Assembly: GCF_037971845.1 (NCBI RefSeq)
Contig: NZ_CP150227.1
Coordinates: 6,510,001 to 6,574,000 of the forward strand
DNA from: Paenibacillus sp. FSL R5-0766
Lineage (GTDB): Bacteria > Bacillota > Bacilli > Paenibacillales > Paenibacillaceae
DNA length: 64,000 bases
Direction of reading: 5' to 3'
Made by a program: the position numbers and the translations under genes. Below, piece by piece: positions 47,203-55,181 of the stretch. How positions within the stretch are numbered: position 1 is the stretch's first letter; the number at the start of each line of letters is the position of its first letter. Below the pieces are notes generated by a model. It saw only the letters and a program-made list of their open reading frames with translations, did not search any database and was not told the DNA's origin.

Positions 47203-47244
47203 ATATATTCCTCCTGAAATAAAAAGCCGTTTTCCAATCTTTCA

Positions 47245-47262
47245 GTTCGAATATTTTCGAAC
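47245..47262. promoter_or_regulatory. ArsR-type operator 1
   Basis: GTTCGAATATTTTCGAAC, a perfect 7-4-7 palindrome, 43 bases before the SnoaL-like gene start on the other strand. Confidence 0.6.
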
Positions 47263-47309
47263 TATTGAAAAGAAATGTATCATACTTCTTATACTCCCCG
47301 CAAGGTATA

Positions 47310-47327
47310 GTTCGAAATTTTTCAAAC
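47310..47327. promoter_or_regulatory. ArsR-type operator 2
   Basis: GTTCGAAATTTTTCAAAC, the same palindrome with one arm mismatch. Both copies are followed by (T)ATTGAAA. TATACT at 47290-47295 between the copies may be the -10 box for arsR, which puts operator 2 just past the start point. Confidence 0.55.
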
Positions 47328-47364
47328 ATTGAAAGAGAAAGCCGAATATGCTAACGTCATAGAT

Positions 47365-47682
47365 ATGAGAACTCCAACGATACCTATGGCTTCGGAACTG
47401 AAGCTGACCACGGTCTGCAATGCATTGGGTGATCCGATCCGCATGAAAATTGCACACTGTCTGGCCAGTTCTGGCGAGAAAAACTGCTCCGCCTTCGAAG
47501 TAGACCATATTTCCAAATCCACGTTGTCCCATCACATCAAAATTTTACGTGAAGCTGGCGTGATCCAGCCGCGCATTGAAGGTAAACAGCACTTTTATTC
47601 CCTACGAAAGGAAGAATTAAACGTACGTTTTCCAGGCCTCGTCGACATGATTCTGAATACAACCGAGGAATACGTACATTAA
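47365..47682 (+). CDS. ArsR-family transcriptional regulator
   Basis: A 105-residue winged-helix protein: LKLTTVCNALGDPIRMKIAHCLA, then FEVDHISKSTLSHHIKILREAGVIQPRIEGKQHFYSLR. No ArsR CxC metal site is seen (single cysteines only). The first ATG past the probable operator is used; a TTG 36 bases earlier is in frame but overlaps the operator-promoter region and lacks a ribosome site, so the true start is unsure. Divergent from the SnoaL-like gene. Confidence 0.85.
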   Translation: MRTPTIPMASELKLTTVCNALGDPIRMKIAHCLASSGEKNCSAFEVDHISKSTLSHHIKILREAGVIQPRIEGKQHFYSLRKEELNVRFPGLVDMILNTTEEYVH

Positions 47683-47750
47683 AGTAAGCAGGTTTGGGAT
47701 AAACAAATCACTTTCATGATGATCGCAATTCCCATAAAGGAGGCTGACCA

Positions 47751-48566
47751 ATGGACAAAAAGGCGGCAAAGATACTGCTGAGCACGTTCTGGGGAGGTGG
47801 AGGCTGGAAAACAACCTCTCTACCCTTCTCTGGAGATGAATTTGAATATGCCAAAAGCAAAGGTGTTATGTTCGATCCACTCACGATCACGCATGACGAG
47901 ATCGTCCAGCGTCTGTACGACATGCATCAGGATGACTCGTTTAAAGAACGGGTGATTTCGGCATTTTTACATAGTCTGTCCACCAAAAAAGTCTATCTGC
48001 GCAGTGCATTATCCAGCTGGGCTTTAACATCGAACATGCCTTTACACACCTATGCGGAACGCCCTGCCCTTCACCCTAACACCAGTGCCTGTGGAGATTG
48101 TAACTTCCTGCGTTTGCAGTCAGACAAGGAATATTCCAACGTCGACTTAAACGTCCTGAACTTTGAACGGATCAAGTGGGGCGGCGTGCGTCATGGCTGG
48201 CTTATCTATTGCCTGATGGATCTGGAATTACTGCTTCAGGACAACGATACAAACTACGAAGTAACCCCTGAAGACCAAGCCATCCTGGTCAACCTGCTTG
48301 AAGCAGCTCAGACAGAAGACCCCAAGGACAGTGCACGCTCCCTCGAGAAGAAGTGGAAGGATCTCTTCCCTTCCAACAAACAGGAGCGAGATGCCCTGCT
48401 GGAAATCTGGGCGGCAGCCGGCATACTGGTTCCTGGAGATAAACCGAGAAAACGCAAAGGTGGTTCCAGTGATTTTGTCTTTGCAGCAACCTGGCAAGGT
48501 GATGATGGATATCATACAGAAGCCGTAAAACATTATTTCGGCTCCTATCTTCCTCACATGCAATAA
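47751..48566 (+). CDS. Conserved hypothetical protein
   Basis: A 271-residue soluble protein I do not recognise. It has no signal or membrane segment. Visible features are STFWGGGGWKT near the N-terminus, a CGDC pair (SACGDCNFLRL, residue ~115), several Trp-rich stretches (RIKWGGVRHGWLIYCL) and a basic patch KPRKRKGGSS near residue 240. AAAGGAGG lies 8 bases before the ATG, so it is clearly translated. It follows arsR by 68 bases on the same strand and could be co-transcribed with it. Confidence 0.7.
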   Translation: MDKKAAKILLSTFWGGGGWKTTSLPFSGDEFEYAKSKGVMFDPLTITHDEIVQRLYDMHQDDSFKERVISAFLHSLSTKKVYLRSALSSWALTSNMPLHTYAERPALHPNTSACGDCNFLRLQSDKEYSNVDLNVLNFERIKWGGVRHGWLIYCLMDLELLLQDNDTNYEVTPEDQAILVNLLEAAQTEDPKDSARSLEKKWKDLFPSNKQERDALLEIWAAAGILVPGDKPRKRKGGSSDFVFAATWQGDDGYHTEAVKHYFGSYLPHMQ

Positions 48567-48615
48567 AACCTGAACTTTTGCTCACCTTTGCGTACGTCTG
48601 GTTACAATAATGACA

Positions 48616-48645
48616 TCGACAGATTTCCTGTTTAACTCGTATAAT
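48616..48645 (+). promoter_or_regulatory. Probable sigma-A promoter of tagO
   Basis: TCGACA (48616-48621) and TATAAT (48640-48645) with an 18-base spacer. It lies inside the longest possible reading frame, so the gene must start downstream of it. Confidence 0.65.
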
Positions 48646-48684
48646 AAGGGGAAATTGGTAGATGGGAGTGAAACAAGCGAGTTT

Positions 48685-49644
48685 ATGGTATACATACTGG
48701 CTTTTATAGTGTCTTTTGCTGTCGTGGTTCTGCTTATTCCACCGCTTGGTCGATTGGCTCACCGGCTCGATTTTGTGGACAAGCCTCGGGAAGATGTGGA
48801 GCGTAAGCTACACAGGCAACCTATCCCGCTCACGGCGAGTTACGCGATATTTACTGGATTTTTCCTGACATACATTGCTCTGACGAAAGAAATCACATGG
48901 GAAACAGCGGCTCTTGTCGCTGGTGGTATGCTTCTGCTAACGATTGGTACCGTCGACGACTGGTACAAAACAAAAGGCAAAGATTTTCCTGCTCTGCCCA
49001 AAATGCTTGTACAGGTCTCCGCGGCAGTACTCGTATTTGCTTCTGGCATTGCGTTCACCGGATTCGTGAATCCCTTCAACGCGGAATATGTCATGCTTCC
49101 AATCTGGCTGCAATTCATTCTCACGATCCTATGGATCTTCGGGGTGACAACCGTCATTAACTTTTCGGACGGCATGGACGGACTGGCTGGCGGATTATCG
49201 GCCATCTCGGCGATTACCCTGTTCATCGTGGCGCTTGCCAAAGGTCAAAGTGATTCCGCACTCATGTCGATCATTCTGGTCGGTGTGACGATTGGTTATC
49301 TGAAGTACAACAAAGCTCCTGCCAAAGTGTTCATGGGTGATGCAGGCGCTACGTTCCTTGGCTTCATTCTGGCGGTTATCGCTCTGGATGGTGCATTCAA
49401 ACAAGCAACCATGTTGTCCATCTTCATTCCGATTCTGGCGCTGGGTGTACCGATCTTCGACAACATCTTTGTCGTTATCAAACGTTTCATTCAAGGTAAA
49501 GCGATCTACCAGGCCGATGCAAGTCAAGCCCATTATCGGTTGCTGCGTGCCGGTTTGAATCAAAATCAGGTGGTGGGTGTGCTGTATCTAGTCAGCACAT
49601 GTCTGTGTCTATCCTCCATTATTCTGATGTTAGTGGAGTTGTAA
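48685..49644 (+). CDS. tagO: Undecaprenyl-phosphate GlcNAc-1-phosphate transferase
   Basis: A 319-residue polytopic membrane enzyme of the MraY/WecA/TagO family. It moves GlcNAc-1-P from UDP-GlcNAc to undecaprenyl phosphate, the first step of wall teichoic acid and other glycan linkage units. Catalytic blocks are GTVDDWYKTKGKDFPALPK (DDxx motif), INFSDGMDGLAGGLS, APAKVFMGDAGATFLG, and QADASQAHYRLLRAGLNQNQ, the cytosolic loop before the last segment. The usual GG in the first loop is replaced (QPIPLTASYAIF). I chose the ATG at MVYILAF because a promoter covers the upstream part of the frame; TTG at 48655 is an alternative. Confidence 0.88.
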   Translation: MVYILAFIVSFAVVVLLIPPLGRLAHRLDFVDKPREDVERKLHRQPIPLTASYAIFTGFFLTYIALTKEITWETAALVAGGMLLLTIGTVDDWYKTKGKDFPALPKMLVQVSAAVLVFASGIAFTGFVNPFNAEYVMLPIWLQFILTILWIFGVTTVINFSDGMDGLAGGLSAISAITLFIVALAKGQSDSALMSIILVGVTIGYLKYNKAPAKVFMGDAGATFLGFILAVIALDGAFKQATMLSIFIPILALGVPIFDNIFVVIKRFIQGKAIYQADASQAHYRLLRAGLNQNQVVGVLYLVSTCLCLSSIILMLVEL

Positions 49645-49778
49645 AACCAAAATAACGATGAAAATAATAGAAGCCACCTTCATTGTGAAGTGCTCCCTGT
49701 CAAGTAGACAGACTAAAAAAACAAAATCATTAGTATTCAATATCCCCTCGGTTATATTGAGGGGATTATTTTTCTTAA

Positions 49779-50687
49779 TTAAACTGCTCGTCGATATTCG
49801 TTTGGGGATAAGCCGTTTAGTCGTTCCGTGTATCGAAAATTATTGTAATAATGGATATACGTTCTTACGCTACGAAGGAGACTGTCATACGTATCGTACT
49901 TCTCCAGATAAAAGCTTTCTGCTTTAAAGGTACCCCAGAATCGTTCAATGGGTTGGTTGTCCAAACACCGGCTTACACGAGACATACTTTTTGTAAACTT
50001 GTATCTCTTTTGAAGTTGTTTGTATTCCAGCGAAGTATATTGAAAGCCGCGATCACTGTGCAAGAGCGGCGTAGCATTCGGGTTTCTTTTATAAGCTTTC
50101 TTTACTGTGTTCATGACAAGCTCATTGTTATTGGAGTGGCTGAGCACCCATGAAACAATAGAGTTGTCATAACCGTCAATAATGGCACTCAGATAGGCCT
50201 TACGGCCATTTCCGTATTTTAACTCTGTTACATCGGTGCACCACTTTTGGTTGGCGACCTCCGCTTGGAATTTTCGGTTCATGACATTCTCAGCGATATG
50301 AAGGGTTGGAGCTTTCACGTAATTTGGCCGCTTTTTTGCGAATCACTGCCTTTAATTCAAGGGCTCGCATGATGCGGTAATACCGTTTACGGTTGTACCT
50401 TTTTTTAAGCTTACGATTCAACTGAGTACGCATTTGGCGATAACCGAGTATCCCGTTTCGTTTGTCATAGCGAAGTTTGACTTCCTTGGCTAGTGCAAGG
50501 TTTTCAAGTTCCCTGTCGGATGGCATCCATTTCAGCCACTTATAATAGGCAGATCGGGCGATTCCTGCTAGCTCACAGAGCTTGGTGACCGCATACCCTT
50601 TCTCGGCATGCAGCTCTGTAATCGCTTGATAGATGTCTGCATGTCGAACAAAGGTTAACGTGTATTTCTTCGCCGGATCTCTGCCAA
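49779..50687 (-). pseudogene. IS150-like orfB transposase, frameshifted
   Basis: The orfB frame entered from the slippage site reads KKVGRDPAKKYTLTFV and then the HTH_21 domain (GILGYRQMRTQLNRKLKK). It hits a stop near 50290, just after KLRESSNPSYR. In the shifted frame the catalytic DDE domain continues from VKAPTLHIAENVMNRKF: WCTDVTELKYG (first Asp), LLHSDRGFQYTS (second Asp) and PIERFWGTFKAE (Glu). Relatives run through this junction (KKYxKxTPxHVAEN). The extra base is near 50320-50325. This is a single-base insertion relative to the intact frame, so the full transposase is not made. Confidence 0.85.
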
Positions 50688-51344
50688 CTTTTTTGCGAGT
50701 GCATTCTCCATTTCTAAATGCTCATTTCGTGCCTCGAGTTCCTTGATCCGAAGCTTTAGCCGTTCCTGTTCGTCTAGCTCTTCTAGCGGCTTTTTACGAC
50801 CTCGGAGGTCTTTTAAAGCTTCATGACCACTCGCTTGATATTTACGAACCCATGCGTACACTTGCTGGTAAGAGACACCGTACTTGTCGATGGCTTTCTG
50901 GTAATCTAAATCATGGGCGATGGCGAATTGTACAATTTCAATACGTTCCTCGTAAGTCGTTTTCCGTCCTTTATTCATATGAGGGGATCCAATCCTGTTC
51001 CGAGTTGGTTTCATTTTCACCCCTTCAGTATACTTGGAAATCCAGCTCTCTAACACAGATTTACTCGAAATATGGTACTTTTTCACCACCGCTCGTACAG
51101 AGTATTCGCCAGAGCGTACATCTTGAATGGCAGATAGCTTTAGCTCCTTGGAGTAAGATTTCCATCCCCTCGATTCTCTTAATCCTTCTTCTCCATCTAC
51201 CTTGTATTTTCTTATCCAATCGGTAACCGTGTTTTTATGGACCCCCAGTTGCTTTGCCTCATGGTTGGGGTTGGATTCATGTTGCAGGCAACGCCTTACA
51301 ACCTGAATCTTGATTTCATATGAAACCGGGCTTCTTTTGGACAT
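50655..51344 (-). CDS. IS150-like orfA, transposase DNA-binding subunit
   Basis: A 229-residue protein with two or three helix-turn-helix units: YEIKIQVVRRCLQ to LGVHKNTVTDWIRKYK, a second unit IQDVRSGEYSVRAVVKKYHISSKSVLESWISKY, and a third, ERIEIVQFAIAHDLDYQKAIDKYGVSYQQVYAWVRKY. A leucine-zipper end follows (LDEQERLKLRIKELEARNEHLEMENALAKKL). The ATG is set by GGGAG at 8 bases. The A6G slippage site lies near its end. Intact. Confidence 0.9.
   Translation of the reverse strand: MSKRSPVSYEIKIQVVRRCLQHESNPNHEAKQLGVHKNTVTDWIRKYKVDGEEGLRESRGWKSYSKELKLSAIQDVRSGEYSVRAVVKKYHISSKSVLESWISKYTEGVKMKPTRNRIGSPHMNKGRKTTYEERIEIVQFAIAHDLDYQKAIDKYGVSYQQVYAWVRKYQASGHEALKDLRGRKKPLEELDEQERLKLRIKELEARNEHLEMENALAKKLAEIRRRNTR
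50688..50694 (-). other. Programmed -1 frameshift site (AAAAAAG)
   Basis: On the minus strand the heptamer A-AAA-AAG lies 11 codons before the orfA stop. A -1 slip joins the orfA frame to KKVGRDP of orfB, the standard way IS3 elements make the OrfAB transposase. Confidence 0.8.
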
Positions 51345-51497
51345 TACAAAAACTCCCATCATGGTAGAAGTAGAGTTTTGTTTTTTCTACTGTCTCCTGT
51401 GATGGGAGCATATCATTGCGTTGAGGGTGGCTTTCTTATGATATTTTTTTGGATCGCTTGCCTTTTTTCGTTTCAGTTAAAGCGGAGTGATTCTAAC

Positions 51498-52316
51498 TTA
51501 CGATTTAACAGCCCCTGCCATAGCACCTCCAACAATGAAACGTTGCAAAGCAACATACAGGACAACCAGTGGCAAGGTAACAATCAGAATGCCACAGGCG
51601 AGCAGCGGCCAGTTGTTCATGTACTGTCCATAAAATGTAAAGAGTCCTTTGGTTACCGGCTGATAATTCGGATCAGATAAATAAATGGTCGGCCCGATAA
51701 TATCGTTCCATACACCAATCGCGGTAAGAATAATACCTGTTGCCAGGATCGGTTTCATTAACGGAACAAGGATGGTGAACAGATACCTTGTATACCCGCA
51801 CCCGTCCATGGCAGAGGCCTCATCCAGTTCACGCGATATTGATTTGATATAACCCACAAACATGAGAAAGGCAATGCCCGTACCTGTCGTCTTCAATAAG
51901 ATGTACCCAATTTGGGTGTTGTAAAGACCCAGATTGTTGATCAGGGAAAACTGCGGAATGAGCGGGTTGGGAAGGTACATGGAAATCAGAAAGAAAATAT
52001 AAATGAGTGTGCTGAATTTAACATATCTGCGTGCGAGCGGGAATGCAGCAAATATAGATAAAATCAACGTCAGCAGGGTGGACATCCCTGTATAGAGCAC
52101 ACTGTTCCACATATACTGAGAGAAGTTCCCTTTGTTCCATGCTTCGGAAAAGTTCTCAAGCCGGATCCCTTCGGTAAGAGCTACAGGATCGAGCAGATAC
52201 TCTGTCTGTGTCTTCATGGATACATTGAACAGATAGAACAGAGGGAAAACGTACATCGCAAGCATGAGCAGAACGATGACATAGCTGACCATTCTGGACG
52301 TTTGGCTCTGTTTCAT
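51498..52316 (-). CDS. Sugar ABC transporter permease, MalG-like
   Basis: A 272-residue permease with six membrane segments. The EAA loop is LDEASAMDGCGYTRYLFTILVP (residues ~165-186), the docking site for a shared ATPase. FPLFYLFNVSMKTQTEYL near the N-terminus and IGVWNDIIGPTIYLSDPNYQ are class marks. The stop overlaps the next gene's start by one base in TAATG arrangement with the MalF-like gene. Its 3' end lies 80 bases from an IS element that disrupted a nearby terminator. Confidence 0.93.
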   Translation of the reverse strand: MKQSQTSRMVSYVIVLLMLAMYVFPLFYLFNVSMKTQTEYLLDPVALTEGIRLENFSEAWNKGNFSQYMWNSVLYTGMSTLLTLILSIFAAFPLARRYVKFSTLIYIFFLISMYLPNPLIPQFSLINNLGLYNTQIGYILLKTTGTGIAFLMFVGYIKSISRELDEASAMDGCGYTRYLFTILVPLMKPILATGIILTAIGVWNDIIGPTIYLSDPNYQPVTKGLFTFYGQYMNNWPLLACGILIVTLPLVVLYVALQRFIVGGAMAGAVKS

Positions 52317-53209
52317 TACGCTTCCACCTCTCTTCTGCGAAGGTAAAATAAAGCGACCATCGATATGGTAAATACAAAGAGGAACTGAATCATCGCGACA
52401 GCAGAAGCCAAACCGTAATCAGCCGTTCCTGTGCCAAATGCTGTAGCATAAACATCAAACGCAAGCGTCGTTGTATTGAACTTGCCGCCTGTAAGTACAT
52501 AGATAATATCAAAGGTTTGCAATGCCCCTATGATAGACAAGAGCATGTTAACCGTGAATGCAGGAGCAATCATGGGGAATGTAATGTTCGTAAATGCTTT
52601 CCACCCCGAAGCACCATCCATGTAACCCGCCTCATACAGATCGCTCGGAATGGACTGTAGACCTGCAAGAAAAATCGTCATGGAGTAACCCATGTACATC
52701 CAGATTTGAACAAAAATAATCAGTTCAAAGGCGATATTATAATCGCCAAAAAAGTTGGAACTGGTACCCAAGAAATTCAGAAAGGACTGGGCCGGTCCGC
52801 CCAGCGGATTTGCAACGAGTTGCCAAATGAGTCCAGACACAGTAACCCCCAGCACCACTGGCAAAAAGAATACCGCGCGATATAATTTATCGCCTCTAAG
52901 CTTTTTATTGATCAAAATCGCTATAAACAAACCCACTGCATTTTGTATGATCACAACAGCAAACGCAAAGTATAAGGATCGCCCAATAGCATCCATTCGG
53001 TCTCCAGCATTGGATGCACCAAAAAATGTTTTATAGTTTTCAAAGCCGATAAAGTTCCATTCCTGGCCCCGAACACCAGTAGCATCTGTAAACGAAAACA
53101 GTATCGTCACAAGTGATGGACCGAAGCCAAACACAACATAAAGTAACAACGGAATGCTCAAATACAGATAAGGAATCAGTCTTGCCTTACCTTTCCCAAA
53201 CGGATACAT
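52316..53209 (-). CDS. Sugar ABC transporter permease, MalF-like
   Basis: A 297-residue permease. It opens MYPFGKGKARLIPYLYLSIPLLLYVVFGFGPSL; the EAA loop is LYEAGYMDGASGWKAFTNITFP. The ATG chosen is the one after AGGTGTGAGG; an in-frame ATG 36 bases upstream would add a short tail. It lies between the binding-protein gene and the MalG-like gene in one operon, with a hairpin in the gap before it. Confidence 0.92.
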   Translation of the reverse strand: MYPFGKGKARLIPYLYLSIPLLLYVVFGFGPSLVTILFSFTDATGVRGQEWNFIGFENYKTFFGASNAGDRMDAIGRSLYFAFAVVIIQNAVGLFIAILINKKLRGDKLYRAVFFLPVVLGVTVSGLIWQLVANPLGGPAQSFLNFLGTSSNFFGDYNIAFELIIFVQIWMYMGYSMTIFLAGLQSIPSDLYEAGYMDGASGWKAFTNITFPMIAPAFTVNMLLSIIGALQTFDIIYVLTGGKFNTTTLAFDVYATAFGTGTADYGLASAVAMIQFLFVFTISMVALFYLRRREVEA

Positions 53210-53248
53210 CGTCCTCACACCTTTCATGGGGTAAAACCAAGACATAAG

Positions 53249-53305
53249 AAAACCGGAATAACAGCCTTGTCTGGCCTGAAGGCTCAGACCCGAGCGCTAT
53301 TCCGG
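53249..53305 (-). terminator. Intra-operon hairpin between binding protein and permease genes
   Basis: On the minus strand CCGGAATA...TATTCCGG-type arms (53298-53305 with 53253-53260) are followed by TTTTC. Such partial terminators lower permease expression relative to the binding protein. Confidence 0.7.
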
Positions 53306-53347
53306 CGCATGCGGCCAACTTGTGCCATGAATATGAATGATTATGAA

Positions 53348-54691
53348 TTACTTTGGAGCAGCAGCATCCCAGTCCGCTTGGGATTTACCCGCAAGCTCTT
53401 CCGGTGTTGCAATCGGTCCGGCTGGCTTGAGCATCTCTGCGTGAACGCTGGCCTCAGAAATGTACTGCCCTACATTTTGTCGGTTAATGAATAATTGATC
53501 CCAAGAAAGTTTAAAGTCCTCCAGGTAAGGCTGAATGCCTTGGATAAACTCACTTGTCATCTCCACATCAGGCTGTGTAGGCAGGAAGCCGGCTGCATTC
53601 ACAAATTCCGTGTAGTTCTCTTTCTCCGATAACATATCAAGCCATTTCATTGCGTAATCCTTGTTCGGTGAGTTATCCACCACCATCCAGGTCATATCGT
53701 ATTTACCCGCCAGATTTTTGTTCTTGGCTGCATCATTGCTACCTGGAATTGGGAAATATCCAAACTTCAGATCAGGGTTGGCCGTTTGAATTGTTGTTGC
53801 ATCCCAAGTGCCGTCAGCAATCATAGCCACCTTGCCTGTAGCGAACAAACTGGGCAATGTTCCGTAGTCAATACCCATGAAACCAGGCATTGCATTGTTC
53901 ATCAGATCCTGAGATTTCTGCAAGACTTCAAGTTGAACCGGATCAGTCAGCTTAGTTTCACCAGTCCATAGACCTTTGATATAAGCAAGCTGATCTTCAT
54001 GAATAGAGGCCTGAAGCCCTTGCACCGCAAGACCTATTGGCCATACATCTTTACCCGCCAGACCCAGCGCTTCGACACCATTGTCTTTGAACACTTTGAT
54101 AACATGTTGCAATTCATCCCAGGTTGTAGGGATTTCCAGATTATATTTTGCGAAGAGTTCCTTATTGTAGAACAGTCCTGTGAATGCCACCTTGCCCATG
54201 TTTACACCGTACACCTTATCGTTATATGTCATTGCGTTCTGTACATCCGATTCATTGTAGTTGTTGATAAAAGATTGATCGGACAGATCACTGATTAACC
54301 CGGCATCGATCCATTGCTTCCACATCGGATCAGCAGCACCACTGGACCATTCCTGCGGAGCGCCTACAAAGCTTGATTTGAGTGGAATGATATCCACATC
54401 CCCATTACTTCCGGCGTTCATCCGTGTTTGCATCAACTGATCGTAAGTCGCGTCTGCCGGAACGGTAGTATACTCCACCTTTACGTCCGGATATTTCGCT
54501 TCAAATTTCGTATTAAACGCTTTGATGTAGTTGTTAATATTCTCTTGCTGCCAGTGAATGATCTTCAAGGTAACTTTTTTGCTGCTGTCTGTAGCCTGAG
54601 TTCCTTCTGATTCCGAAGAGCTGTTACTACAAGCGGCGAGCACACATAATAAAGCGGTTACAAGTACAATGGCTAACGTCATTTTCCTCAT
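53348..54691 (-). CDS. Sugar ABC transporter substrate-binding lipoprotein
   Basis: A 447-residue family 1 solute-binding protein. Residues 1-21 are a lipoprotein signal (AIVLVTALLCVLAAC, lipobox LAAC), followed by a Ser/Glu-rich linker. Mature blocks are VTLKIIHWQQENINNYIKAFNTKFE, FTGLFYNKELFAKYNLEIPTTWDEL and MIADGTWDATTIQ. First gene of the operon with two permeases; no ATPase gene present. A palindrome ACGAAA-ATAG-TTTCGT lies 34 bases before its start, and a LacI regulator is divergent, so it is probably repressed by that protein. Ligand unknown. Confidence 0.93.
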   Translation of the reverse strand: MRKMTLAIVLVTALLCVLAACSNSSSESEGTQATDSSKKVTLKIIHWQQENINNYIKAFNTKFEAKYPDVKVEYTTVPADATYDQLMQTRMNAGSNGDVDIIPLKSSFVGAPQEWSSGAADPMWKQWIDAGLISDLSDQSFINNYNESDVQNAMTYNDKVYGVNMGKVAFTGLFYNKELFAKYNLEIPTTWDELQHVIKVFKDNGVEALGLAGKDVWPIGLAVQGLQASIHEDQLAYIKGLWTGETKLTDPVQLEVLQKSQDLMNNAMPGFMGIDYGTLPSLFATGKVAMIADGTWDATTIQTANPDLKFGYFPIPGSNDAAKNKNLAGKYDMTWMVVDNSPNKDYAMKWLDMLSEKENYTEFVNAAGFLPTQPDVEMTSEFIQGIQPYLEDFKLSWDQLFINRQNVGQYISEASVHAEMLKPAGPIATPEELAGKSQADWDAAAPK

Positions 54692-54724
54692 TTTCGTTGT
54701 CCCCCAAATTTTTGAATTAAATCT

Positions 54725-54740
54725 ACGAAAATAGTTTCGT
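54725..54740. promoter_or_regulatory. Possible LacI-family operator
   Basis: ACGAAA-ATAG-TTTCGT, perfect 6-base arms. Related half sites (TTACGAAA, TTTCGT) recur at 54880-54900, 54985-55000 and 55148 in the 490-base gap 54692-55181. The rest of that gap is AT-rich promoter DNA; a 68-residue frame on the minus strand has no ribosome site and is not called. Confidence 0.5.
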
Positions 54741-55181
54741 TAATTCCACCCTTATTATGACTTCAGATCTTTATTTTGTAAATAGTCATTTTGTTTTTTT
54801 GATTTCCATGCTCCAAACCGCTTGATAAAAGCTTTATTTATTGCTGTATACGTTGAAATCAAGGTAAACTTTACGATAGTTACGAAAGTTACGAAACACA
54901 GCACATGACATAATTTCATATACAGCCCCAGATAACCCAGTATTCCTTTAAATGGACTCAAAATCTGTAAAAGAATTAAGATTACGAGCTAAATTTCGTC
55001 TTTATTTTCGCAACAAACATCCTTGATCACTTCAAACCGATGGATGCATATCATTTCAAGTGTGAAACCCTCTCTCTGCTGTTGACTCTCCGGTCTATGT
55101 AGCATAGAATACTTGCAAGAAAGCGAAAAAACCGATACAGCCCCAGTTTACGAAACCAGTTTAGGAATCCGAGGGATGTTT

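Larger units (their letters stand above)
49686..51415 (-). mobile_element. IS3-family (IS150-like) insertion sequence
   Basis: About 1,730 bases. Ends TGAAGTGCTCCC (left) and the complement of GGGAGCATATCA (right) match in 10 of 12 positions, and the inverted repeat continues with AGACAG and AAAAAACAAAA. TTG occurs directly outside both ends (49683-49685, 51416-51418), the 3-bp target copy expected for IS3. Inside are orfA, an A6G slippage site and orfB. A hairpin (CCCCTC/GAGGGG, 49743-49768) near the left end can block outside transcription. orfB carries a frameshift, so this copy is probably inactive. Confidence 0.88.
49670..51450. terminator. tagO terminator split by an IS element
   Basis: The left arm GAAGCCACC (49670-49678) and right arm GGTGGCTTTC (51426-51435) with a T-run (51443-51450) are complementary and lie on opposite sides of the IS. 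With the IS and one target copy removed, the arms would be joined by a loop of about 13 bases followed by TTATGATATTTTTTT, a normal terminator after tagO. Confidence 0.65.

Noticed and set aside
49779..50318. The orfB C-terminal frame as an independent transposase gene
   Set aside because: The catalytic domain lacks its HTH part and starts at a GTG only because of the frameshift; it is the broken half of one orfB.
54755..54961. 68-residue frame in the gap before the lacI-type gene
   Set aside because: No ribosome site; lies in AT-rich regulatory DNA with operator half sites.
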